Below, in pieces: positions 1 through 4,925 of a DNA stretch of 5,339 nt. Location: assembly GCA_934615235.1 (NCBI GenBank), contig CAKTTL010000150.1:1-5339 (forward strand), in the 5' to 3' direction. A program made the position numbers and the translations under genes. The notes below the pieces were generated by a model. The model saw only the letters and a program-made list of their open reading frames with translations, did not search any database and was not told the DNA's origin. Source of the DNA: an uncultured Clostridia bacterium (lineage in GTDB: Bacteria > Bacillota > Clostridia > Christensenellales > Aristaeellaceae). Position 1 is the first letter of the stretch. Each line of letters starts with the position of its first letter.

Positions 1-69
1 GGAATGATAGAGTTTGTTGTTGGTATAGTTCTGCTTATCACAGGTGTTGCACTTATTCTGTTTGCCTAA
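1..69 (+). CDS. C-terminal end of a small hydrophobic membrane protein, or a 21-residue peptide
   Basis: The frame is open from the window edge to TAA at 67-69, with a second TAA directly after. The readable residues are almost all hydrophobic (M-I-E-F-V-V-G-I-V-L-L-I then T-G-V-A-L-I-L-F-A), enough for one transmembrane helix ending at the C-terminus. An ATG at 4-6 could start a complete 21-residue peptide, but any ribosome-binding site would lie outside the window, so the tail of a longer membrane protein is equally possible. By hand count the segment is about 38% GC, clearly lower than the GC-rich genes beside it. Two plus-strand terminators downstream agree with a transcription unit ending here. 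The family is not recognised. Confidence 0.4.
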   Translation, partial: GMIEFVVGIVLLITGVALILFA

Positions 70-145
70 TAAATTCCGGTTTGCCGACCGGATAGAAGCG
101 GCGTTCTTCTGCAAAATTCCCGCGCCTGTGCGCTGCGAAAACGAT

Positions 146-177
146 CGCCCCGGACGTTTGCCTATCCGGGGCGTTTT
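146..177. terminator. Intrinsic terminator between convergent genes, possibly bidirectional
   Basis: A perfect 9-bp GC-rich stem (146-154 pairing with 165-173) encloses a 10-nt loop and is followed on the plus strand by TTTT (174-177). It should end transcription from the gene that stops at 69. Read on the minus strand, the same stem is followed, after ATCG, by TTTT (complement of 137-140), so it may also end transcription coming out of dacF, though less well. Confidence 0.7.
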
Positions 178-190
178 GCGTTTGATCTGC

Positions 191-208
191 GGCGCGAAGC
201 GCCTTTTT
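191..208 (+). terminator. Second, compact plus-strand terminator hairpin
   Basis: The stem GGCGC (191-195) and GCGCC (199-203) enclose a GAA loop and are followed directly by five T residues (204-208). It is short, but all stem pairs are G-C and the T-run is immediate. It lies 7 nt beyond the dacF stop codon and acts only on plus-strand transcripts. It backs up the hairpin at 146-177 and would keep plus-strand transcription from running antisense into dacF. Confidence 0.5.
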
Positions 209-214
209 ATCCCT

Positions 215-1366
215 TTATCTCCACCGCTCCAGGATTTTTATCAGCGCTTCGAGGTAGCCCGGCATGGCGACGTCGCCTGCGGCTACGGCGGGCAGCGTCT
301 GCAGAAGGCCGCCGTCCTTGAGCACGCGGATTTCGCCCAGCACATCGTTTCGGCTGACGGGCGCTTTCACGCTTTCGGGCAGCGCGACCTGCAGGGAAAG
401 GCGCTTTTCCTCTCCTTTTCGAACGAGCAGCCGGACCGTTTCGCCCGCGGCGACGCCGACGTCCTCCGCGCCGCCGCGCTGAACGGAAACGCGCTCTTCG
501 AGCAGGTCGCCTTTTTTGCACGCTTCAACCAGCGCATAGGAGGCGAAGCCGTATTCGAGCAGCTTGCGCGCTTCGTTAAAGCGCGTCAGGCTGGCGGGGG
601 AGCCGAGCACGACGGCGATCAGCCGCATGTCGCCCTGTCGGGCTGTGGCGGAGATGCAATAGCGCGCCTCGTTCGTCGAGCCGGTTTTGAATCCGTCGCA
701 GCCCTGATAAAAGCGAATGAGCCGGTTGGTGTTCGTCAGGTCGGTCACGCGGCCGCCGGGGTGGGTCAGCGTGTCCATCCAGACGGTGCTGTATTTGAAA
801 TAATCCGGGTGCTTCGCCATCTCGCGCGAGAGCACGGCTACGTCGCGCGCAGTCGTATATTGCCCGGCGGCGGGCAGGCCCGTGCAGTTCTGATACGCCG
901 TGTTTTCCATGCCGAGCGCGGCGGCGCGCGCGTTCATGCGTTCGACGAAGTTCTGCTCCGTGCCCGCGATGTGTTCCGCCAGCGCCACGGCGGAATCGTT
1001 TGCGCTGGCGATGATCGTCGAGCGCAGCAGGTCTTCCAGCCTGTATTTGCTGCCCGCGTCGAGCAGCGCCTGCGAGCCGCCCATCCCTGCCGCGTTTTTT
1101 GAGCAGGTTACCGTATCGCCCAGACGAATGGAACCGTCTTCGAGCGATTCGAAGGTGAGCAGCAGCGTCATCAGCTTCGTTACGCTGGCGACGGGACGGC
1201 GTTCGTCGGCGTTATGCTCGCAGATGACCTGCCCGGTCGATTCCTCCAGCAGCAGATAACTCGGCGTTTCCAAAACAAACGGCGGGTCGGTTTCTAACGG
1301 CGCCGCCAGCGCCGAAGAAAACAGACCGATGAACACCAGCACCAGACAGACGGCTTTTCTTTTCAT
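215..1366 (-). CDS. dacF: D-alanyl-D-alanine carboxypeptidase, DacF/PBP5 type (peptidase family S11)
   Basis: This 383-residue secreted penicillin-binding protein removes the terminal D-alanine from peptidoglycan stem peptides outside the membrane. Residues 1-22 form a signal peptide: K-R-K, a hydrophobic core, and a likely cleavage at the A-L-A-A stretch (19-22). The catalytic domain spans roughly 30-265 and has all three active-site motifs: S61-V-T-K64 (S61 is the acylated serine), S121-A-N123 and K227-T-G229. A PBP5 C-terminal beta domain follows (about 280-365), and the protein ends in a short amphipathic stretch (G-Y-L-E-A-L-I-K-I-L-E-R-W-R) suited to membrane anchoring. The ATG at 1366 is chosen because the signal peptide starts right there; its ribosome-binding site GGGAGG sits 12 nt upstream, within a hairpin. 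Following deoB-punA, as in B. subtilis where dacF precedes the spoIIA operon, suggests a sporulation-related role, but spoIIA is not present downstream here. The exact paralogue (dacF or dacB) is an inference from position. Confidence 0.93.
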   Translation of the reverse strand: MKRKAVCLVLVFIGLFSSALAAPLETDPPFVLETPSYLLLEESTGQVICEHNADERRPVASVTKLMTLLLTFESLEDGSIRLGDTVTCSKNAAGMGGSQALLDAGSKYRLEDLLRSTIIASANDSAVALAEHIAGTEQNFVERMNARAAALGMENTAYQNCTGLPAAGQYTTARDVAVLSREMAKHPDYFKYSTVWMDTLTHPGGRVTDLTNTNRLIRFYQGCDGFKTGSTNEARYCISATARQGDMRLIAVVLGSPASLTRFNEARKLLEYGFASYALVEACKKGDLLEERVSVQRGGAEDVGVAAGETVRLLVRKGEEKRLSLQVALPESVKAPVSRNDVLGEIRVLKDGGLLQTLPAVAAGDVAMPGYLEALIKILERWR

Positions 1367-1372
1367 GACACG

Positions 1373-1417
1373 AAAAAACCTCCCGCTTCAATTGATTCAT
1401 TGTGTGCGGGAGGTTTT
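1373..1417 (-). terminator. Strong terminator after punA whose 3' arm carries the dacF ribosome-binding site
   Basis: A perfect 12-bp stem (1406-1417 with 1375-1386) encloses a 19-nt loop. In minus-strand RNA it continues into a run of six U (complement of 1378-1373), the classic intrinsic terminator form, and it begins 16 nt after the punA stop codon. The 3' arm contains GGGAGG (complement of 1379-1384), the only good Shine-Dalgarno sequence before the dacF ATG at 1366. On the plus strand the stem is followed by only four T residues. It could therefore limit both read-through into dacF and translation of any transcript that does read through. Confidence 0.85.
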
Positions 1418-1433
1418 GAAAATATGACGAGCC

Positions 1434-2252
1434 TTATAATTTCATTTTGCCAACGCTCGCTTCGACCAGCGCGCTGAAACGAGCCTTGACGCGCGCGCCG
1501 GTTTCCATCACTTCTTCATGGTTCAGCGGCTGATCGAGAATCCCCGCGGCCATGTTGGTGATGCAGGAAATGCCCAGCACGCGGATGCCGCAGTGCCGCG
1601 CGACGATGACCTCCGGCACGGTGCTCATGCCGACGGCGTCCGCGCCGAGCGTGCGCGCCATGCAGATTTCCGCCGGCGTTTCAAACGACGGGCCGCTGAA
1701 CCACATATACACGCCCTCGCGCAGCGTCAGCCCCTGCGCCGCCGCAACGCTGCGCGCCACGGCGATGAAATCCGCGTCGAACTCGCGGGACATGTCGGGA
1801 AAACGCGGGCCGAATTCATCGAGATTCGCGCCGATGAGCGGGTTAAGGCCGCTGAAGTTGATCGTATCGGTGATCAGCATCAGATCGCCGGGGGCAAAGC
1901 CGGTGTTCACGCCGCCTGCGGCGTTGGTGACGATCAGCGCCTTTACGCCCAGGCGCTTCATTACGCGAATGGGCATGGCGATCTGTTCCATCGTCCAGCC
2001 TTCGTACATGTGGAACCGACCGCGCATCATGCAGATGCGTTTGCCGTGCAGCGTGCCGCTGACCCATTCGCTCTTATGCCCCGGCACGGTGGAAACCGGG
2101 AAATTTGGAATCTCCTGATATGCGATCTTTTTTTCGTTTTCCAGCGAGATGCTTTCAGCCAGGCCGGAGCCGAGAATCATGCCGATCTCGGCTTCCCCGC
2201 ACGCGGCGCGGATTCCATCCGCCGCGGCGTTGATTTTTTCCATCGTCGTCAT
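1434..2252 (-). CDS. punA: Purine nucleoside phosphorylase, trimeric PNP class
   Basis: This 272-residue cytoplasmic enzyme cleaves purine nucleosides and deoxynucleosides with phosphate to give the base and (deoxy)ribose-1-phosphate. Visible PNP/MTAP-family motifs are G28-S-G-L31 and the G58-H59 turn (phosphate-site region), G78-R-F-H-M-Y-E-G85, T109-N-A-A-G-G114, the base-site segment F185-S-G-P-S-F-E-T-P-A-E195, V207-G-M-S-T, and T232-N-M-A-A-G237, whose Asn contacts the purine base. The length is normal for the family and no key residue is missing. The start at 2252 has an AGGGAGGG ribosome-binding site (complement of 2263-2270) about 10 nt upstream, overlapping the end of deoB. An in-frame ATG three codons later (2243) has poorer spacing. 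It lies 17 nt after deoB in the same direction, so the two are almost surely co-transcribed: PunA makes the sugar-1-phosphate that DeoB uses. The family is certain; preference among guanosine, inosine and other purines cannot be read. Confidence 0.95.
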   Translation of the reverse strand: MTTMEKINAAADGIRAACGEAEIGMILGSGLAESISLENEKKIAYQEIPNFPVSTVPGHKSEWVSGTLHGKRICMMRGRFHMYEGWTMEQIAMPIRVMKRLGVKALIVTNAAGGVNTGFAPGDLMLITDTINFSGLNPLIGANLDEFGPRFPDMSREFDADFIAVARSVAAAQGLTLREGVYMWFSGPSFETPAEICMARTLGADAVGMSTVPEVIVARHCGIRVLGISCITNMAAGILDQPLNHEEVMETGARVKARFSALVEASVGKMKL

Positions 2253-2269
2253 TGCAGTATGTCCCTCCC

Positions 2270-3436
2270 TTATTTCGTCTGGGTCAGGAACGAGGTCCCG
2301 TCCAGCGTGTTTTCAAGGCCGAAATAGTCGAGAATGGTGGCGGAAATGTCGGCGTAAGTGGCGCGTGTGCCGAGCGCCTGCGGTTTTATATGCCTGCCGT
2401 AGCCCAGCAGCGGCACCATTTCGCGCGTATGGTCGGTGCCGCGGAAGGTTGGGTCGCAGCCGTGATCGGCGGTCAGTAGAAGCAGGTCGTCTTCACCGAG
2501 CAGCGCTTCAATCTGCGGCAGCGCCGCGTCGAATTCTTCCAGTGCCTTCGCATAGCCCGCCACATCGCGGCGATGGCCGTAAACGGAATCAAAATCGACG
2601 AGGTTGACGAAGATCAGCCCGTTGACGTTTTCCTTCAGCATCGAAAGCAGCGTTTCAACGCAGGCGGGATTGCCCGCCGAATGGACGGAGTGCGTCAGCC
2701 CGCGGTGCGCGAAGATATCTTCGATTTTGCCAACGCCCCATACGTCCAGGCCGCTGCGGCTTAGCACGTCGAGCATCGTATCGCCCGCCGGGGTGATGGA
2801 GAAATCGCGGCGGTTGCCGGTGCGCGTAAACGCGCCGGGCCTGCCGATGAACGGCCGCGCGATGACGCGGCCCACGCCGTGCTCGCCCTGCAGCATTGCG
2901 CGCGTCTGCTCGCAGATATGCCACAGTTCCTCGTGCGGCACGACGTCTTCGTGCGCGGCGATCTGAAAAACGCTGTCCGCCGAGGTATAGACGATCAGCT
3001 TGCCGGTCTTCATGTGCTCCTCGCCCAGCCGCTCGATGATTTCGGTGCCGCTGGCGGTGCAGTTGCCCAGCACGCCGCGCCCGGTCAGCTTTTCAAACGC
3101 TTCGATTACATCGGCCGGAAAGCCGTTGGGGTAGGTGGGGAAAGGCTTTTTCAGCGTCAGGCCGGACATTTCCCAGTGGCCGGTCGTCGTGTCCTTGCCG
3201 GCGGCGCGTTCGATGCAGCGGCCGTAAACGCCCTTGGGGCAGGCGGCGGGGGCGAAGCCGGTATCCGGGATATTGCCCAGCCCCAGCGCTTCCAGATGCG
3301 GCAGGCCGGGACGCGCGCTTTCCGCGATATGCTTGAAGGTATTCGCGCCTGCGTCGCCATACTGCGCCGCGTCCGGCGCGTTGCCGCAGCCGACGCTGTC
3401 GAGCACGATGAGAACCGCTTTTTTACTGGTTGCCAT
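2270..3436 (-). CDS. deoB: Phosphopentomutase
   Basis: This 388-residue cytoplasmic, manganese-dependent enzyme of the alkaline-phosphatase superfamily interconverts ribose-1-phosphate or deoxyribose-1-phosphate with the 5-phosphates, feeding nucleoside sugars into the pentose phosphate and deoxyribose-phosphate aldolase routes. The metal-binding and catalytic set is complete: D13 (in V-L-D-S-V-G), the phosphorylated threonine T85 in K81-D-T-T-T-G-H-W-E89, D154 in T-S-A-D-S, D283 and H288 in N278-L-V-D-F-D-S-V-Y-G-H-R-R-D291, D324-H325 in T-A-D-H-G, and H336 in G-T-D-H-T. The spacing matches, from memory, the characterised Bacillus cereus enzyme (about 390 residues), with a three-residue offset late in the protein. 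The ATG at 3436 follows a strong AGGAGGGG site (complement of 3442-3449) at good spacing. It starts 14 nt after the spo0A-like stop codon and ends 17 nt before punA, so the three look like one operon. Confidence 0.96.
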   Translation of the reverse strand: MATSKKAVLIVLDSVGCGNAPDAAQYGDAGANTFKHIAESARPGLPHLEALGLGNIPDTGFAPAACPKGVYGRCIERAAGKDTTTGHWEMSGLTLKKPFPTYPNGFPADVIEAFEKLTGRGVLGNCTASGTEIIERLGEEHMKTGKLIVYTSADSVFQIAAHEDVVPHEELWHICEQTRAMLQGEHGVGRVIARPFIGRPGAFTRTGNRRDFSITPAGDTMLDVLSRSGLDVWGVGKIEDIFAHRGLTHSVHSAGNPACVETLLSMLKENVNGLIFVNLVDFDSVYGHRRDVAGYAKALEEFDAALPQIEALLGEDDLLLLTADHGCDPTFRGTDHTREMVPLLGYGRHIKPQALGTRATYADISATILDYFGLENTLDGTSFLTQTK

Positions 3437-3450
3437 GTGAACCCCTCCTG

Positions 3451-4197
3451 TTATGATTCATACGCTTTGCGGAGCTGTTCCGCAAGCAGGGCGATACATT
3501 CGGTGTTGGTGGGTTTGCCGCGCTGCGGGTCGATGCTGTTGCCGAAGAGGCGCGCGAGCGTTTCCATCCGTCCGCGCGTCCAGGTGGTTTCGATCGCCTG
3601 ACGGACGGCGTGCTCCACGCCGCCGGGCGTCGCTTCAAAGCGCGCGGCCACGCGCGGATATAAAAGCGTCGTTGCGCGCGAGAGCAGCCGGTCGTCCGCG
3701 CTGCACAGCGCTACGGCGCAGGCGAGGTAATCGAACCCCTTCAGCCGCGCGGGAACGCCGAGCGCCGAGACCTGTCTTCGCGCTTCGTCCATCCGTCGAG
3801 CTACGATGTTTTCGGCGAGCCTGGACACGCGAACGCGCGATTTTTCTGCCGCGGCGAGCAGCGCTTCGGGCGCGAGCGGCTTTGCAAGCGCTTCGTCCGC
3901 GCCGAGGGCGAGCGCACGCGCGCGGTTTTCAGCGCCCGTCGCCGTTCTCACGACGATATACGGATACCGCGGGAGCGACAGAGCGGGCAGACTTTCCAGC
4001 ACGGCGAAGCCGTCCATCTCGCGCAGAACGAGCGAGAGCAGCAAAAAATCAAACCGTTCGCAGGCAAGCGTCTGCAAAAGCGCGCGGCCGCCGCCGGCTG
4101 TGCGGACGGTAAAGCCGTTTTCTTCCAGCAGCGCCGCGGCGCTTTCGCGGCTTCGCGCGTCGCAGTCCGCGACGACGGCGTTTCGTCTTTCTTCCAT
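3451..4197 (-). CDS. Spo0A-like transcription factor with a receiver domain lacking the phosphorylated Asp
   Basis: This is a 248-residue two-domain regulator. Residues about 5-117 form a CheY-like receiver: the N-terminal acidic motif reads A10-D-C-D13, the M61-D-G63 turn is kept, as are T85 and K106-P107. The position of the phosphorylated Asp (D56 in B. subtilis Spo0A, V-L-D-I) is S55 here (L-L-S-L), and the usual acidic pair is broken by C12. Residues about 140-246 match the Spo0A effector domain along its length: G147-V-P-A-R-L-K-G154, L179-Y-P, V194-E-H-A-V-R-Q-A-I-E203, W206-T-R-G209, L217-F-G219 and the hallmark K228-P-T-N-T-E-C-I-A236. It should bind DNA, but phosphorelay control is doubtful. 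The start at 4197 is chosen because the receiver fold begins there, though its ribosome-binding site is weak (GGA only). An in-frame ATG at 4317 would add 40 residues of no visible domain. Just upstream of deoB (14 nt), it is probably its operon mate. It is unlikely to be the main Spo0A, usually found next to spoIVB in clostridia. Confidence 0.88.
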   Translation of the reverse strand: MEERRNAVVADCDARSRESAAALLEENGFTVRTAGGGRALLQTLACERFDFLLLSLVLREMDGFAVLESLPALSLPRYPYIVVRTATGAENRARALALGADEALAKPLAPEALLAAAEKSRVRVSRLAENIVARRMDEARRQVSALGVPARLKGFDYLACAVALCSADDRLLSRATTLLYPRVAARFEATPGGVEHAVRQAIETTWTRGRMETLARLFGNSIDPQRGKPTNTECIALLAEQLRKAYES

Positions 4198-4402
4198 AAT
4201 GATCCAGAAATTCGACGCAAAAGGCGCTTTTCCTGCAAAACGGAGACGGGATGCGGCGAGCTTTCCGGAGGGCGGTCGAAATTCCCTGAGACGCTGTTTC
4301 GGCGGCGCAAAACCCATTTGAGCTGTCGCATCTTCCTTTTTCAGATACGCCTTAATCGTCAGATAAAGTCAGAAAACACCACTTGCATTTTCAATTCTGT
4401 GT
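4198..4402 (-). other. Leader region of the spo0A-like operon, or an N-terminal extension
   Basis: This stretch lies between the chosen start of the spo0A-like gene and the -10 of its proposed promoter. The frame stays open up to an ATG at 4317, which would add 40 residues rich in Arg, Pro and Phe with no recognisable domain. An AAGGAAG sequence sits 14 nt before that ATG (complement of 4332-4338), too far for good initiation. With the proposed promoter, the transcript would carry an untranslated leader of about 80 nt (start at 4317) or about 200 nt (start at 4197). I see no riboswitch, attenuator or strong hairpin. Confidence 0.4.
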
Positions 4403-4410
4403 GGTATACT
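4383..4410 (+). promoter_or_regulatory. Promoter of the ctsR operon
   Basis: There is a good -10 TATACT (4405-4410) preceded by TGG, giving an extended -10 (TGN). A weak -35, TTGCAT (4383-4388), sits 16 bp upstream. Transcription should begin near 4417, at the edge of the CtsR operator. The 120 bp around it is strikingly AT-rich against the GC-rich genes on either side, as expected for a promoter region. Confidence 0.7.
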
Positions 4411-4431
4411 ATAAATATCAAAGATGGTCAA
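4403..4431 (-). promoter_or_regulatory. Probable housekeeping promoter for the spo0A-like-deoB-punA operon
   Basis: On the minus strand, TTGACC (complement of 4426-4431; five of six matches to TTGACA) is followed after exactly 17 bp by TATACC (complement of 4403-4408; four of six matches to TATAAT). Transcription would start near 4396. Its -10 overlaps the ctsR -10 on the opposite strand, and its -35 lies within the perfect CtsR half-site, so the two promoters should compete. Caveat: any GGTCAAA half-site reads TTTGACC on the other strand and so mimics a -35. The 17-bp spacing to a usable -10 is what supports the call. Confidence 0.5.
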
Positions 4432-4432
4432 A
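4416..4432 (+). promoter_or_regulatory. CtsR operator (tandem heptad)
   Basis: The known CtsR site is two direct heptads of the form RGTCAAA separated by three bases (NAN). Here TATCAAA (4416-4422; the last five bases match), the spacer GAT (fits NAN), and GGTCAAA (4426-4432, perfect) follow in order. It lies at the predicted start of transcription and just before the ribosome-binding site of ctsR, the place expected for autorepression. The degenerate first heptad suggests weaker binding than a consensus site. Confidence 0.8.
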
Positions 4433-4435
4433 AAT

Positions 4436-4441
4436 GGGAGG
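4436..4441 (+). promoter_or_regulatory. Ribosome-binding site that fixes the ctsR start
   Basis: GGGAGG ends 8 nt before the ATG at 4450. This decides against a longer in-frame reading from a TTG at 4318, which would run through the promoter and operator. Confidence 0.85.
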
Positions 4442-4449
4442 CGGCCGAA

Positions 4450-4923
4450 ATGAGACCGTTAACGGATAGTATAGAAGCGTTTATCAAGTCCCTGCTTGAG
4501 GAAGGGCAGGAGCAGGTCGACGTGCAGCGCAACGAGCTGGCGCAGTATTTCCGCTGCGCGCCCTCGCAGATTACGTACGTGCTTTCCACGCGCTTTACGC
4601 CCGATCACGGCTACGTGATCGAGAGCCGGCGCGGGGGCGGCGGGTATATCCGCATTGTGCGGCTGCGCGAATCGCCGGGCAGCAATCTGCTGTATCTGAT
4701 CAATCAGCGGATTGGGGAATCGATCTCGCGGCAGGACTGCGAGGCGATTATTTCGCAGCTGCGCGATAATAAAGTGGTGACGGAGAACGAAGCGGGTCTG
4801 ATGCGCGCGGCCGTGTCGGCGGAGGCGATTTCGCTTCCGGTGGCGTTTAAGGATTCGCTGCGCGCCAGCACCCTGCGCGCAATGCTGCTGCAGATTGCGG
4901 GGAGGCAGCCGAAGGAGGGATGA
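4450..4923 (+). CDS. ctsR: Transcriptional repressor CtsR of class III stress genes
   Basis: This 157-residue cytoplasmic, dimeric repressor controls clp protease and stress genes; the B. subtilis protein is 154 residues. The N-terminal winged helix-turn-helix spans about 1-72: the helix-turn-helix region R27-N-E-L-A-Q-Y-F-R-C-A-P-S-Q-I-T-Y43, T47-R-F-T, and the glycine-rich wing tip R60-R-G-G-G-G-Y-I-R68, which enters the minor groove and includes the arginine that McsB is known to phosphorylate in the Geobacillus protein (R62 there, R61 here). A C-terminal four-helix dimerisation and McsB-contact domain follows, ending in L-R-A-S-T-L-R-A-M-L-L. It has its own operator and promoter upstream and a GGGAGG ribosome-binding site. 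The stop codon is 2 nt before the mcsA ATG, and the mcsA ribosome-binding site lies inside its last codons, so translation is likely coupled. No key residue is missing. Confidence 0.97.
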   Translation: MRPLTDSIEAFIKSLLEEGQEQVDVQRNELAQYFRCAPSQITYVLSTRFTPDHGYVIESRRGGGGYIRIVRLRESPGSNLLYLINQRIGESISRQDCEAIISQLRDNKVVTENEAGLMRAAVSAEAISLPVAFKDSLRASTLRAMLLQIAGRQPKEG

Positions 4924-4925
4924 GC

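Noticed and set aside
75..92. Small hairpin TCCGGT / ACCGGA after the first frame
   Set aside because: It has only 6 bp with no T-run, likely chance in this composition; the two hairpins downstream are far better terminators.
44..1102. Long plus-strand open frame of 352 codons opposite dacF
   Set aside because: It is the reverse-strand shadow of a well-supported carboxypeptidase gene, rich in Arg, Ala and Gly as antisense frames are in GC-rich DNA, with no ribosome-binding site or recognisable domain.
1518..2327. Plus-strand open frame of 269 codons opposite punA
   Set aside because: Shadow of punA: the opposite strand carries every PNP motif, while this frame has a His/Arg-rich composition without domains.
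2879..3601. Plus-strand open frame of 240 codons opposite deoB and the spo0A-like gene
   Set aside because: It runs across two real genes and their intergenic ribosome-binding site, and shows no motif of its own.
4211..4217. Possible Spo0A box (CGTCGAA on the minus strand) before the spo0A-like gene
   Set aside because: It is a six-of-seven match to TGTCGAA, as is GGTCGAA near 4274, but such near-matches are frequent by chance in GC-rich sequence and neither sits well relative to the predicted promoter.
4197..4323. A pseudogene or frameshift in the spo0A-like gene
   Set aside because: The frame is intact through both domains, the effector domain is well conserved, and the S55 codon cannot come from one base change. 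Divergence, not decay, fits better.
3948..4331. Minus-strand frame starting at 4331 just after AAGGAAG
   Set aside because: The ATG touches the Shine-Dalgarno-like sequence with no spacing, and the frame is shifted relative to the receiver domain, giving an Arg/Ser/Pro-rich product that matches nothing.
4318..4449. 44-residue N-terminal extension of CtsR from a TTG at 4318
   Set aside because: It would cover the promoter, start site and CtsR operator, and the GGGAGG at 4436-4441 fits the ATG at 4450, which gives the normal CtsR length.
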